From Rallus limicola (lineage: Eukaryota; Chordata; Aves; Gruiformes; Rallidae), in assembly GCA_022605955.1 (NCBI GenBank), contig JAKCOZ010000039.1, forward strand, positions 868,001 through 932,000: a DNA stretch of 64,000 bases, written 5' to 3'. The notes under the pieces are model-generated. The model was not told the origin of the DNA. It did not search any database and saw only the letters and a program-made list of their open reading frames with translations. This document shows positions 47,197-60,148 of this stretch, in pieces (position 1 is the first letter of the stretch; every line of letters starts with the position of its first letter). The position numbers were made by a program, and so were the translations under genes.

Positions 47197-50100
47197 GGTT
47201 TGTATTGTTGCACATATATTTCCACTAAATATTTTTTCAGGATTATTTTGAAAATACTATAACTAATAACTTGAGCACATAAGGGAAATTATTGAATACA
47301 TTAAAAAAACCCTCAAAAATATATGAAAAGTTTAGGTCAGCTTGAATGACTTGTGTTAAAAGTGGGGCTCTAGTAAGAAGAAATTAAAAAGCAAAAAACC
47401 CTCAAGATTTAAAAAAAAATCAGCTTCACCTTGTGCTTAAAAGCCCTAAGGGCTGCACTTACAATACGTCACCTTATCACTCATGCTTGAAGTGCTTTAC
47501 TTCTTAATCATATAATAGTCTCAGCTTGAACAATATCTGAGAGAATGAAGAAATTCTGTCTTCTTCAACTCTCACTAGAGCACCATGTGTGATAAAGTAG
47601 GTTTGGTCAATATGCTTTTGCTTTTGTACTGCTTGTTAAAATTCTGTAAAACTTACTGCAAAATTCTGAAAGTAGTAGTGAGAAAACTCTCCTCCACCAG
47701 GATTTCTCTCAGCCCACTTTTAAACATGATCCATAATTTGATCAAATGCTCTTGGGCACTATTAAATAGTAATAATGAACTTCACCTAAAGCCCTTAGTA
47801 ATTTTGTTCCACATTTCCTTCTCTAATTATCCACTATTCCCTATTTATTATTGCTTCATTCCCTGCCTTGAGGCCTTCTAAAAATACTAAGAATGATAAA
47901 TTAAACAATACATTTTGGCACCAAGTTAACCAGTGGGGAGGGTTATAATTTAATGGGTTGTCTTCTGAATTAATTATTTCTGAATTATTTAATTGCAGCC
48001 TCTAAACAAAATTTCTTGCTGAAAGTGTGACACTGAAAGCCAAAGTATCTTCCTATAGTCTCTAGCAAAATGAAAAGCAAAACACTAAAAACATACATGT
48101 TTAAATTAAATTCACAACGTGTCTCTATGCAGATCAATAGAAGCCTTCCATTTGCATTTATATTTATATTTTTGCTAATGAGCATTGCCTCCTCTCAAGA
48201 GTCGTAGCAGTATTTTTCAGGGTAATCTCACAAGTGTAGTCACTAGGCAAATGGCACTCTGAAGTTAATGTCTTTTTTCCCTTCTTTATTTTTTAAGTAA
48301 AAATAGTCATTGGCTTTTATATATGATGTCCTATGCTTTTCATTAAAATCAATTTTAAATAAAGCTCTGATTTTTTTTTGTTAGAACCCCCTGTTTACTC
48401 CATGTTCTTTTCCAGATTTATTATTCAGCCCTGCTATAATTTCACTTGTTCTTAGTTTCTAAAATAAATATTTTATTTATTTTGAGGAATATGACATTTA
48501 GAGGAACGCTAAGTAGAAGATGGCATTTGTGTGCTTTATCTAAGTTCATATGGTTTAGCCCATAGAGAAATTTTTCTGATACAGCACAGCAAGTCTGTGA
48601 GTAGATGCACACTCTAGACATGCTTTTTTGTACTGATACTGAAAATTCTTACTATGGAAATAATTAAATGTTCTATGCAGCTTGCCACTTCTCTGAGATT
48701 GACAAAAAGAAGGGAAAATCAGGTCATGTGAGCCATTTAGTGTGTTGCCCTACATTTTGCAGGACTGTGTTCTTTCCTGAATAAAGGAAGATGATATAAT
48801 TGCTGCACTGAGGCATGTAGAAATCTGAGTTTCACTCCTTGTCCTACTAATTAATGTCTCAGATTCAGAATAAAATTTTCAATACCAATGTGTTCTTCAT
48901 TTTTCATGTTTTTATGATCTTATATCAAAGCACCAGTTTTCCTGCTATTTTTGGTGCTATAACTATGAGGTGCCAGAGCAACACTCCATTATTTATCATA
49001 GTACCAAAAACTCACACAGAAGTTGAAAGGTAAACATATCCCCATCATCCAGAAACTCAAGATCATTTTCATGTAAATGCATTGGCTCTGAAGTAGCCAC
49101 AACAGATAAGAATATATTATAGGAAAGCTGTCCTGATTTCACCATTTAATCTTTTATTTATTTAAATAAAAAGTTTACTGAAGCTTTTCTTCACTTATTT
49201 TTTCATATGTTCAGCAGGGTGGTTCCTTCAAACTCATCTTAATTGTTTTCTCCAAACTCTCCTATGGCATATCTGCATATTTTTCCAGATTCATTTTAAG
49301 AATTAACTATCTTTGAATTAAGAAGGTAAAGATTATGTAACGTGTTGGATAAGGAATAAAGAATAAAAAATCTCCACAAACCGTGTGTGAGTATATATGA
49401 ACTAAAATTTTGTCTCATACCATTTTATTTGTGTCCTTACCACTACCAGATAGACATTTGTTCCCTTATATTTTACTAGGATACTTCCTCAAAATATATA
49501 CGTGGATTCTATAGGTGCTCCAACCAATCTCTTATGTACTGTAGCAGAGGCAGAGAAATCCTTTTACACAGTTTTTGTCATGAAATATCACGCTTTTCTA
49601 GCTCAAGTCTAAGCTCTGATTGGCAGTGTCTGCAGCAGATGTCTTCCTTGCCTGAGAAGAAGATGATGATGATAAAATGACATGAGCTGTGTTTGCCTGC
49701 GTGATCCCAAGCTCTAAGGCAAGGCAGCAAATTAAAGTGTCTGAAACTGCATTACCCTGGAAACTTTCTGTGTATTATCTGAAGTAAGATGAGCTCCTGT
49801 GGGCCAGAGTTCTCCTTGCTGTTGGTCTGGTAGTTCTGCTCCAGCCTAAAGTGAATTTTGATTTAAATTGCTTATAGGAATTTTGTCCAAGAAGGGTGAG
49901 ATAGAAAAACACTCAAGTATTTGTGCTGTTATCAAGGACAAATCCTCAGTGTTAGACAATGTTGCTAAATCTCAGGGCTAAGAAGGAAAATTTAATATAT
50001 TTGAAGAATATGGTACAAGGACTAAATATTGCATGATTTCTGGCGGAGCAACACCGAGGAAGGCTAGATATTTGCATTGTCTCGGTTTCCAAATTTTTGA

Positions 50101-50357
50101 TCAAACAAAAATTAACCGTGGAGAACTGTCCATGTCATGTTGGAAGAACTTTCTGAAGAGTACAGCAACAGAAGCAGTATAAGGGATACAGCAAACTGTG
50201 ATCTTTTTGTCATATGAAGAGGTTAGGAAACCCCTGAGGAGAGTGTATATACTTGCACTGAGGGAGATCTAAACCTTAGAAATTATTAAAAGAAGTAAAT
50301 TATCCAAAGTGTCCAAAGATAACTAAGTGATTTTTTCTGCTATTCACAAATTCTTAG
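47197..50357. other. AT-rich non-coding DNA
   Basis: No gene or transposon is recognised. 49600-49860 is more evenly composed (GCAGCAGATGTCTTCCTTGCC, GATGATGATGATAAAATGAC) and could be conserved non-coding sequence, by inference only. Confidence 0.5.
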
Positions 50358-50405
50358 ACTGAAAAGGAGTGGAAGAAAAGATCTACCTTGTAAAATTGCA
50401 GAGGA
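50358..50405 (+). other. Candidate exon, joins in phase to 50503
   Basis: Acceptor ATTCACAAATTCTTAG with an upstream T-run, then a 48-bp interval open in one frame (KRSGRKDLPCKIAE after one base), then the consensus donor GTAAGT at 50406. Splicing to 50503 would keep the frame open. No product is recognised. A chance origin is quite possible. Confidence 0.2.
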
Positions 50406-50502
50406 GTAAGTTTGTTTTTTATTTAATCTGACTCACAAAGACACCTGCAGTTTTCTCTGTTTAAAGAATTATTCTGTTCTAGCATCTTATTTTCTGTTTC
50501 AG

Positions 50503-50566
50503 GCGTATCATTGATCTAAAGCCTGGAAGCAAATGGGAAGACTGGCTTGCTGGAACAACTTCATAA
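50503..50566 (+). other. Candidate terminal coding exon with stop
   Basis: It is preceded by a strong acceptor (CATCTTATTTTCTGTTTCAG ending at 50502). After one base the frame reads RIIDLKPGSKWEDWLAGTTS and stops at TAA 50564-50566. If joined to 50358-50405 the intron would be 97 bp with GTAAGT...TTTCAG ends, and the combined frame is open. Two AATAAA hexamers follow at 50949 and 50975, a plausible 3' UTR distance. I do not recognise the peptide. Confidence 0.25.
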
Positions 50567-52843
50567 AATAACCATTTTGCTCATGTTTCTCTGATCTCTA
50601 TGAGCCACTTAGTGGCAATGAGTTGAGGAGTATCTTTTCTTTTGTTGTCAGACTTGATCATCCAGGACATAATTAGTGATAAAGTTGTTCTGAATTGCAG
50701 ATTTTTCAAGTCCAGCTGATTAAATCTAGACATAATGGCCTCAATCTCTTTAACAAGCCTCCTTAATACATGCTCTTTAACCCAAAGTCTGGAAGCTCTT
50801 AACCATATCTGTATTATGTTAGTGGTTTAGCTTTCCTTTAGCCATCTTTTTATAACTACTTGGCATGTATCTGACAAGAAAGTAGTTTGTTTGATGAAAG
50901 CAAACAGTCATATATACTTACAGTGGTATGCAATCTTGACTACAGCCAATAAAATACCCCATTTTCTGGAGACCAATAAAATGTATCTTAAGAAATCTGA
51001 TTACAAGAATTATACTGGGTATCATTAATATATAAAGTATATTACATATAATATAAAATTTATATATTTTATATATATAGAAAATGTGTATATATACAGC
51101 GGTAAAGCAGGATAAATTGTTGTAACCAGCAGCACCAAAAATAATTTAGAAGGATTTTAATTATTGCTATATTACTAGTTCACTTTTTGCATTAGTCAAA
51201 ACTTTGGGAACAATGGTGCAGACCACAATTGCACTAAAATGTGTTTCAAGGAATAAAAATTCCAGTCTCACATATAAAAACAATGAATTTAAAAATCCTC
51301 AAGGATTCAACAGGTTACACAAAGTCCAAAATGGCTGTGTAATTTTTGAACATGAAAATATAATTTGGCTTTAAATAACATCACAGAAGATTCACCATAT
51401 GACATTTACAGATAGCTATGCTTGAGTAGCTTTGTTAATTTTAAAAAGATTTTTATAATTGTCTTAGATTAATTGTTTTGAAATAGTATCAACAAAAATA
51501 CTGGGTTCTTTTTATTAATTTTGTAAATATCATAAGCTATTTGAGATCAAGTAATTGAGTATTTAAGCTTAATCTATTGTTAATATATACAAAAATAAAG
51601 TATTTTCAGAATATTTTATTTACTTTAAGAAGCTCTGTATCTGTTTGCAAAACAACTCCCTATTTCCTCTATCAAAACCATACTATTTCTGATTAATTAA
51701 ATAAATTTTTAAGCTATGTTTTGATGCAATATTTTTCATTCTGATTTAAGAGTACAAGTACTGTATATTTGCTTCTGCTAATGTCCTAAGCTGGCAAATG
51801 GGCTGACACTACTAAAATATATATGTGGGGTTTTTTTCCTTTAATAGAAGTGGGTAAAAAGAACTGTCATTCATAGCTGAGTTTTGAAATAAAGATTAGA
51901 GTGATTCTAGTAGTCAGTATAATCAGCATCCACAAAACAAATCTTTCTTACAGGTTGCACATGATTTTACCACTAGCTCTTTTAGCATAAGTTTGATTTT
52001 TCCTTTAATTTTATTGCAAGATTTGTGAGCTGAAGCCTGTTACATTATTTCTTTTTTTTTCTATTTCTGCATTTTTCATTATCCCACTGTCATGTACCTG
52101 ACATCCTCATGCAAATGTATAGAGTGACCTATTATATTCACAGTCATTCAGAGATAAGTACTGCAGTTATTTAGGGGTAGATGCAAAAATTGAAGTAGCA
52201 TTTGGAGTCTCAATGTGGATTTTTCTACTGAAACATCAGAATAACATATATGTATGCTTTCTATTTAACTTCCTTTCCTTTTGTACAAAAGGGCTGTTAC
52301 AATATTAACAAGTTCTTTTACACATATTAAGAATATGTTCAGGAATTGGGCAAATTTGTTATTTTGTGTGTGTGTGTTTGTTTCTTTGGTTGGATTTTTT
52401 GGTGTGTATTGATAAAACCTAAATCACATGTTTTTCAGAACACATAATCTAATTAGTTTTAAATATCATATAGGCAAAATTAAATGTTTATAACCAAGTG
52501 CTAGCTAATTCTTCGTTCACCAAGCTAACACCAGATCTTGATACAATGTTTGGTTTTTCTGTCATGACAGAGCTAAAGGAAAAAAATCTCATGGTAATGA
52601 ATGTTACTCCTTGAATATAAAAGCTACATACTTTAAAAACGGTGGCATCCACTTTATACCCAGGGGTTCCAGAACAAAAGTATCATCTCAAGGCCCACAA
52701 GTGTATGTGTGTGAAGTGATTCTAACATACCTATGTAACAAGTTCCAGGTTGCAGACTGTTCCGGAACTGATGTCCATCTGTAGACCTTAGTCACACAAA
52801 AAATTATGCTCCTCACAGAGTATTTCTATCCCATATATTTATA
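50567..52843. other. AT-rich non-coding DNA
   Basis: No gene is recognised. AATAAA hexamers lie at 50949-50954 and 50975-50980, and a TATA-rich low-complexity patch at 51028-51105. Confidence 0.55.
51028..51105. repeat. TA-rich low-complexity patch
   Basis: Imperfect TATA and ATAT repeats. Confidence 0.8.
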
Positions 52844-53045
52844 TGTGAGAGTGGCGAGGCCCTGGCAGAGTGTGGCCGGAGAAGCTGTGGCTGCCCCCTC
52901 CCTGGCAGTGCTCAAGGCCAGTTTGGATATGGTTTTGGGAAACCAGGTCTAGTGGAGGGTGTCACTGCCCATGGCAGAGGGCTGGAACTAGATGATCTTT
53001 AATGTTTCTTCCAACACAAACTATTCTATCATTCTGTGATTCTGT
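52844..53045 (+). mobile_element. CR1 LINE 3'-end fragment
   Basis: A plus-strand tail of about 200 bp: GAGAGTGGCGAGGCCCTGGC, CCTCCCTGGCAGTGCTCAAG, GGTCTAGTGGAGGGTGTCAC, GCTGGAACTAGATGATCTTT and the terminal ATTCTATCATTCTGTGATTC repeat. It is 5'-truncated; only the last codons of ORF2 and the 3' UTR are represented. Confidence 0.95.
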
Positions 53046-54745
53046 ATTTCATTCAGTATCAGTGTTAATTAAAAGGAAATGATGTAACCTGATTTTTCCA
53101 AGAAGTCCTGGTACTTTTTATGAATGGACAATAAGAAAGATGCATTGCTAGGAAATAGAATCAACATTCCAAATTTGCTTTCTATCTAACTGGTTTCTAA
53201 CTGATGAAGAAACTGACTTCAATGCTAAGACTGAGGTATTGGGATATGCTGAATTTTCTTAAAAGCTTGAAGAAGAAGGACCTCTCACAACACTATACCT
53301 CCAGCTCAGATTTACAGCAAGAAACCATATCCAAACCCTGAACCTAGTGCTGGAGAGCTGCCTGGTACAGTAGAAATAATGCTGAAGGCCTCTCTGTCAG
53401 TAGATCTAGCTTATCTTTGCTTTCTCATTATTATTGAAAATCTTAACAATATTCTGCTCTGAAGGCTACACTAGAGACACCTCTTTTATATCTAAACTTG
53501 TACTAGGATTATCACATGTCATTTTCCTCAGCCCTTGTACTGTGACATGTAGGGCAGTGGAGATATAGGGAAAAAACAAAGTTAAATCATTTCTTTGCCC
53601 TGCTTTCTGCCATGAGGACCTTGGGAAGTCATATCTGGTCTCTGAAGTTTAATTTCTTCATAAGTAAATTGGAATGAGTTCCAGTTCTTTCTTGGCAAAG
53701 AGTTTTTTGTTCCCTGGCTGAAAAAGAAGCAACAGCCACTAATTAGGTATTATGGAAATATTAAAGTGTTTAATAGCAAGTACTCCTACGTGTACTAGAG
53801 AGACAGATAGTTCTCTTGTACCTTATTTATTTATAAAAAAAGGTATTGTGTTATGATTTCTAGAATCACCAAGTGAATCTTTTATTGACATGTTTCTAAC
53901 TTCATTGTATGATTTGAAAACATCATTTTATTTAGTGTTGTTACCCTGAGGGAGGTGAAGAAAAAAAAAAAAAAAGCAATAGAATAAGATTGACTGTAAA
54001 TCACCAAGGACTCTCAGAGAGCCAGATGTCTTGCAGGGCTCTGCTATGGGGAAGACCACAGTGGTATTGTTTTATTATATCTGCTTTCAAGATAACAGGC
54101 AATGAATACTAATGTTAAGTGGCAACAGTGAGCAAGACATGGAGTGCAGGTAAATAATAAGCAATAATAAAATGAGCTTGTCAGCTGTTATTTCCATCTT
54201 TTACAGAATAACTAAGTCCACTCTACAAGCAATTAATTTTGTTAAAAACAATGTCTATACACATTGCAGTGCATTGATTCTAAATTCTTGAGTTGATCCT
54301 AAACAGAATCATGCTTTTCATTCAGCATATATAGGGCTTCAAAACTAGAAAAAGTTACAATTTCTGTTTCAGAGGAAAATTAAGCAGCAATTCAGCTTCA
54401 AAGTATTCTTCAAAAATTCCTAAAAAAAACACGCCAAAAGAGATCAAAACCAAACCTCCCAAAACCCAAACCCTTAAAATTTCAACATATATCACATAAC
54501 AATTGTCACGGATATCAGGCTATGTAATACATTATATTAAAGTGTGCCACAAAACGAAATATAAAAGGGGGGAAATATATACAATGCTCAGATTTTCTTT
54601 TTGCTGAAACTCCTTTTTTTTTCTCATTTTTGTTTTTTTTTTTCTCCCCAAAATACTAAAAAACTTTAAGAAAAATATTTTACAATAAATATGAGACAGT
54701 TCAGGTTAGAAGGCAATTTGGTTTCACATCCTGCTGTAAGTTAGG
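53046..54745. other. AT-rich non-coding DNA
   Basis: No gene is recognised. There is an A-run at 53958-53974 and an A/C-rich tract at 54421-54482. Confidence 0.55.
54421..54482. repeat. A/C-rich low-complexity tract
   Basis: AAACC and CCAAA words on the plus strand, similar in texture to the tracts at 11222 and 15780. Confidence 0.75.
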
Positions 54746-54981
54746 TCATAGAATCATAGAATCATAGAATGGCATGCGTTGGAGGGGACCCCAAGGATCA
54801 TAGAGCTTCAAATCCCCTGCCACAGGCAGGGGCACCAGCCTCAGGCCTGGATCTACACAAGGTTGCCCAGGGCCCCATCTAATTTGGCCTTGAACACCTC
54901 CAGGGATGGGGCATCCACCACCTATCTGGGCAGCCTGTTTCAGCACCTCACTACTCTCTCTGTAAGCACCTCACTACTCTC
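54746..54981 (-). mobile_element. CR1 LINE 3' fragment
   Basis: The plus strand starts with three copies of the reverse terminal repeat (TCATAGAATCATAGAATCAT). It continues through GGGGACCCCAAGGATCATAG, GGATCTACACAAGGTTGCCC and CACCTCCAGGGATGGGGCAT to GGGCAGCCTGTTTCAGCACC. It is about 235 bp and well preserved. Its inner end carries a local duplication: AGCACCTCACTACTCTC at 54942-54958 and again at 54965-54981. Confidence 0.96.
54942..54981. repeat. 23-bp tandem duplication in CR1
   Basis: A 17-bp core, AGCACCTCACTACTCTC, occurs twice, 23 bp apart. Confidence 0.9.
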
Positions 54982-54989
54982 AGGTCAGG

Positions 54990-55540
54990 TCAGGTTGTTT
55001 GGAATCTTGTACAGCTGAGTTTTTAATATCTCCAAAGATTTTGGTTAGCCAGGCTCTCTAGAAAGCCTGTTCCAGTCTTTGACTGTCCTCACTGTGAATT
55101 ATGCATTTGGGAATTCCATTATGGCAGCTTTTGACCATTTCCTCTTAACCTTTGCCCTCCTGAGAAACTCTAGCACTCTGCTCTCTGTAACTGGAAAAAG
55201 GTAGCTGAATGCAGCAAACAACTTGCCTCCTGTTTTCCATGTTGTAGAAGTTGAGCTTCCTCAGCCTTTCTTTATTTCACGTGTTCATCTTAGTAACCAT
55301 CTATTAAGAGTCATTTCAGTTTGTCAATCTTTCTACTGCATTGGGGAGCCCCAAACTGGAAATGATACTTCAGGTACAGCCTCAAAAGTGCCACACAGAG
55401 GAGAGCAATCACTTCCCTTTGCCTGCTGGCTGCACTCTTCCTAACAGACACAGGCTAGTGGTTAGCCTTCGCTGAAACAAAGGCTAACTGCTGACTCATG
55501 TTCAGCTTTAAACAAACAACACTACCGAATTTATTATTAG
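54990..55540 (-). mobile_element. Old CR1 LINE, 3' half (first segment)
   Basis: Strongly diverged minus-strand CR1. Recognisable plus-strand blocks are AATATCTCCAAAGATTTTGG, CTAGAAAGCCTGTTCCAGTC, GACTGTCCTCACTGTGAATT, GGGGAGCCCCAAACTGGAAA, AGGAGAGCAATCACTTCCCT, TGCCTGCTGGCTGCACTCTT and TGACTCATGTTCAGCTTTAA. These are the reverse complement of the CR1 ORF2 C-terminal region. It stops at the plus-strand CR1 inserted near 55541 and appears to resume at 56093. Confidence 0.85.
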
Positions 55541-56092
55541 TAGGTCAAGAGAGATCCTTCTTCCCCTCTACTCTACCCTGGCCAGACTGCACCTGGAATA
55601 TTGTATCCAGTTCCAGGCCCCTCAATTCAAGAAGGACATAGAACTCCTTGAAAGGCCACCAAGATGATTAAAGGAATGGAACACCTTCCTTATGTGGAAA
55701 AGCTGAGGGAGTTGGGCTTCTAGCTTGGAGAAGAGGAAACTGAGAGGTGACCTCATTAATGTTTATAAATATGTAAAGGGTGAGAGTCAGGAGAATGGAA
55801 CCAGGCTCTTCTCAGTGATGGCCAGTGACAGGACAAGGGGCAACAGGTGCAAGCTGGAGCATACAAAGTTCCATGTGAATATAAGGAGAAACTTTTTCAC
55901 TGTGAGGGTGATGGAGCACTGGACAGACTCCACAGAGTGGTTGTGGTGTCTCCTCTGGAGACATTTAAAAGCCGTCTGGAAGCATTCCTGTTTGATTTAG
56001 TCTAGGTGATCCTGCTCTGGCAGGGGGTTGGACTAGATGATTTTTGAGGCCTCTTCTAATTCCTAATGTTCTGTGATTCTGTGATTCTGTGT
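55541..56092 (+). mobile_element. CR1 LINE inserted in older CR1
   Basis: A plus-strand CR1 of about 550 bp, better preserved than its host. It starts TAGGTCAAGAGAGATCCTTC, runs through CCAAGATGATTAAAGGAATG, TTGGAGAAGAGGAAACTGAG and GTGACAGGACAAGGGGCAAC, and ends at the 3' UTR and ATTCTGTGATTCTGTG tail. One frame reads [18 protein letters not shown], the CR1 ORF2 C-terminal motif, preceded by a stop at GGCTTCTAG. An apparent short deletion near 55660 shifts the frame, so it is a dead copy. Confidence 0.95.
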
Positions 56093-57850
56093 GATGCTTT
56101 CGTATTAAATAACTCCCCACTCGGTCCACCTACATTGTGGAATGACATTATTGGATCACAAGCACAATAGTTTGTTTTGCTTGAACTTCATGCAATTTCT
56201 GCCAGCCCATTCCTCCAGCTTGTAGAAATGTCTCTCCATGACAGTGTATTAATTATTCCCCAAATTTGTTTTCTTCTAGAAAGTCACTAAATGTATTCTT
56301 TCCTACTGTCTAGATAATTGATGAAGATCTCAAACAAAATCAGCCCTACTATTAATCCTAAAGGCCCATGACTCAGATCTTTTTGAACTGTTGACTAGTT
56401 ATGAGAAAGGTCTTCATCAGTCCAGTCAGTCTTGCCTATCTTGTTCTCGACCTTTCAAAGACATTTCCCTGCAGTTATACTACAGGGGTACCACAGTTGA
56501 CCTCGCTCCGTTTGTCCACTCAGCCAGTTAACTCAAAGCAGAAGACAATCATATAAACAGTCATGACTTTCCCTTGGTGAATCCATGCTGGCTGTTTCCA
56601 GCTACCTTTTTGATTGGAGATAGCTTCCAGAAGGATTTGCTGCATTTTTTTTAATGGACAGAATGTATTGCCTTGTGTTGTCTTTCCATTTTATAAGAAT
56701 GGGCATAATAATTGCCTTTTTCTAGGCTATAGGGAACTCCTTTGACAGGTACAACCCTTTGAAGATGACAGAGAGGGACCTTGAAATGGCACCTGAAAGG
56801 TTTCTCAGCACTTCTGAATGTCTTCAGTTTGTCCCCATTGTATGTTACTACAGTTTGTTAACATGGTCCCTAACGATACCGTTACGTGGGTAAGTTGTAC
56901 TTCATTTAGTCAAACATAGGAGGTCTGACAGAAGGCCTTGCAAGTAAAACTGTCACAAATGAGAAAACATGTATCTTTCAATTCTCTGTTATCACCAAGT
57001 CACTTGCCTCACTAACAGCAAGCTTATGTCATCTTCGGTTTCTCTTCTTGTTGGTGTCAGGGTAGTTATGGAAGCCCTTCCTGCTGCCTTCTACTCCCCT
57101 CAGTTTCTACTAGAGCTAAGCTTTATTTTACCTAATTGTCTAATCCCACCTGTGCCTCTTGTATAACATTTCTATTTTCCTCCTGGCAGGAGGTCTGCTT
57201 TCTCTTCCCATAAGTTTTTTGTTTGTATTTGACTTCAGTCAGGAGTTCTTATCTATGCTGGCCTTATGCTAAGCTAACTTGACTACAGTACAACAGGAAG
57301 GGCTATCCTTGTGCTCTGAGGAGTTTGTCCTTGAAGATTACTAGCTCCCTTGGCTTTTGGTTTGGTGGATTTTTTTTTCTTTCTCTTGAAGGCAGCATTG
57401 GAGGGATTCTTTTCTACTAATTGCCTGAACAAGCAAAAGTTTAATCTTCTGAATCCCATGTCTTTGTTCTTGCTCTTTTCCTCATCTGGCTGAGGATATT
57501 TTATTACATCATGTCATAGTCCCTGGAGAGAAGGCTGTTGTCAACCAACCACATTACTCATTTTTCACAAGCAGCATATCTGATAGATTTGACATCCCAG
57601 CTTCTGTCCAAACAGTATCTACCTGAAAACATTGTTCTTTACATACTACAGAAGTCTCCTAGTTTTCTTGCATCCAACTATGTTGCCTTTCCACCAGATG
57701 CTGGGGTAGTAGAAGTCCTCCATGATAACACTGTATTGCAAGCACAAGATTTCTTTATGTGGTTTGAAGCATTTCAGCTACTGTTTGATCAGGAATTCAC
57801 TATCCAGTGCTTGCCATGACATTATCCCTAGCTGTCTCTCTTCAAGTTCA
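56093..57850 (-). mobile_element. Old CR1 LINE, RT and endonuclease region (second segment)
   Basis: Continuation of the old minus-strand CR1. Minus-strand reading of about 56574-56598 gives SQHGFTKGK-like sequence, a conserved segment just before the RT catalytic domain. Other blocks are GGCTATAGGGAACTCCTTTG, CTTTGAAGATGACAGAGAGG and CAGAAGGCCTTGCAAGTAAAA. Near 57692-57724 the minus strand keeps a worn version of the endonuclease DFNHPDICW motif (MEDFYYPSIW). Together with 54990-55540 this represents more than 2.2 kb of one element, the longest LINE remnant in the window. It has many stops and indels, and its left limit beyond 57850 is unclear. Confidence 0.75.
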
Positions 57851-58249
57851 GTCTCAAAAGCAGCTGATCCACTTGTCATATGTTTCATATAGCAAAGCAC
57901 CATGGATTTTGTTAATTTCTTGACAGAAAGTACATCCCATTGGTTTTTCCCTGCCTCCTTTTCCAATATGAACCATTCACAAATGCCACTCATTCTACTA
58001 CCACATGACTGCAAATTTAAGAAGATTTGTAATATCATTAGAACTAACTTTCTTGCTAAATTATCCATCTGCCACAAAATCTCCTTGTCTCCTTTACTCT
58101 CCTGTTCTCCACTCAACTACACGTTGCTTAGAATTCTTCATTTTCTGGGGATAAGAAATCAATTTTTATCTCTGAATATGAATCCAGCACAACTCCATAA
58201 TGTACTTTCCTGAGAATAAGAATATAATTTCAGTAATTTGTTCAGTTAT

Positions 58250-58312
58250 GGTTTGGGTTTGTTAATTTTTGGGTTTGTTAAATTTTGTGGTTTCATTTTT
58301 TTTTTTGCCAAC
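58250..58312. repeat. T/G-rich low-complexity tract
   Basis: GGTTTGGGTTTGTTAA-type words followed by a T-run. Confidence 0.8.
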
Positions 58313-60129
58313 CCACATATCCATATCATGAGACAAATCTGCCTTAACAGCACTTTGTGTTACAACACAAAGCTGTCTTTTTTGCCACAAGTGATCAGCA
58401 AAATGTGTCAGGTTTCCTATATTCCTTTGTTCATGCTTACATGTAACCATTTTTTACAGATACTTTCTCATTTTCATTTATGCATAAACTGAGAAATCAG
58501 CTATAACTCCATGACTTTATGCAGACAGATTAGTTTTGTGTTGTGTGGAAACACACGCACAAAGTCTGTGAAAACGTCAAACTGAAGCCCCTTTGAGAAA
58601 ATGCCTATTTCTTGGCCAGAGTTAGATTAGCATCACTGTTGTTAATTGCTATAATGATCCCTCCATGTTTTTGATACATTTAATTTGCACTTTACAAAGC
58701 AATTCCTCAGTGTGACTCAGCAGTTAGTATGGCTACAGAACCATTCACGATCAAGTTTGCATGTGATCAACAGGTTTTAGAAAGTAAAAGAGTTTACAAG
58801 TATTGACACAGACTAGTTTGTGCCAGTTAGTCTCAGGGACAAATAATGGCCATGTACACCCTTACTTTCCTAATGCATATTAAGGTGGTTCATTCTTACT
58901 TATCACTCATACTATGAATACTACTTTAAATACATATATATATGTGTACTATGAAAAACCCAAATATCGGATATTTTATAAATACTGCGAAGGAATTCAG
59001 ATAATAATAATGCAAAGGGAATCACGCATATGTATGCAAAGACTACATAAATACAAATAAATCATGATGGCACTGCAGATGAATTAATTGTCCTCAGTAC
59101 TTTTCTGTCACATTGATTTACAAGGCTTCTTTTTTTAGCCTTAGGTTTAAAACCTCTGATTTTTAAGTCATTTTGGAACTATAACTTTATTTTGAGTATT
59201 AATAGCAACTGTTTTATAAAACTGCTTTTTTAAATTGCATGCTTTACAATGTAGAGTACTGATTGGTGTGGTGGAGAGGGTTTATTGCACTGATGTTTGC
59301 TCTTATTGAACAATGATTAACTGGATTTAGGATACTCTTCAGCTATTCAGATCACAGCTTTCATCCAAGTCATTACATATTTACCTTTTGTCAACTTCAA
59401 TGTTTCCATTCCATTTATAAGACTGTACAGGCTGCCACACTTTATAAATTTAACATATTCACAATCTATCCTTTCCTTAAATCGAAAATGCTTTAAGATA
59501 GACTGCTAGTTAACATGACTGAAATGAATTTAAAAAAATAACAGGACCAGTGTGCTACATTTTTATTTTAAATAGAAACTTGTTGAAGTAAGTACTAGGC
59601 AGGTCTCCACAAATGTGTGAATTTAAGTACTAGCTTCTCTGTTCCAAGATGTATGGATGCAAAGCTTGATTGTGAAATTGTACCTACCTAAACGAGTACA
59701 TATCTTATTTTGCTTCTAAAGTCTACTCAACAGTCCAGTTGTTTTCTGCTTTTTATAGTTGTTATATCCTATGGCTAATCTGAGAATTCTTTAGTCAACC
59801 ATGTAGCAGCATAGCCTGGCTTGTTGGAGGGACAGTATTAATTTTCCTTCTTTTGCCTTAAACTCTTTTCCCATTCCCTTCAAGCCTTAAGGTAGAGGTG
59901 AAACTTTTTTTTTTTTTTCCATGTGCATAAATTGTGTGGTGCAGGTAAGCCTATTTTTTCTCTCAGGACATGAAAGAATGTCTGAGATGACTGCACTTAT
60001 AGACATCTAACTTCACAGACATGCAAGTTGGGGTGAAACTCATTTTAATCTATTTCTAACAGCTAGAAAAGTTAAATTTAATGTGATAAAGGTCAGGTTT
60101 AGACAAATTATTGAGTCATATAATAACAC

Positions 60130-60148
60130 TTTTTTTTTTTTTTTTTTT
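60130..60148. repeat. Poly-T run
   Basis: Nineteen T residues with no adjoining retroposon body recognised. Confidence 0.95.
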
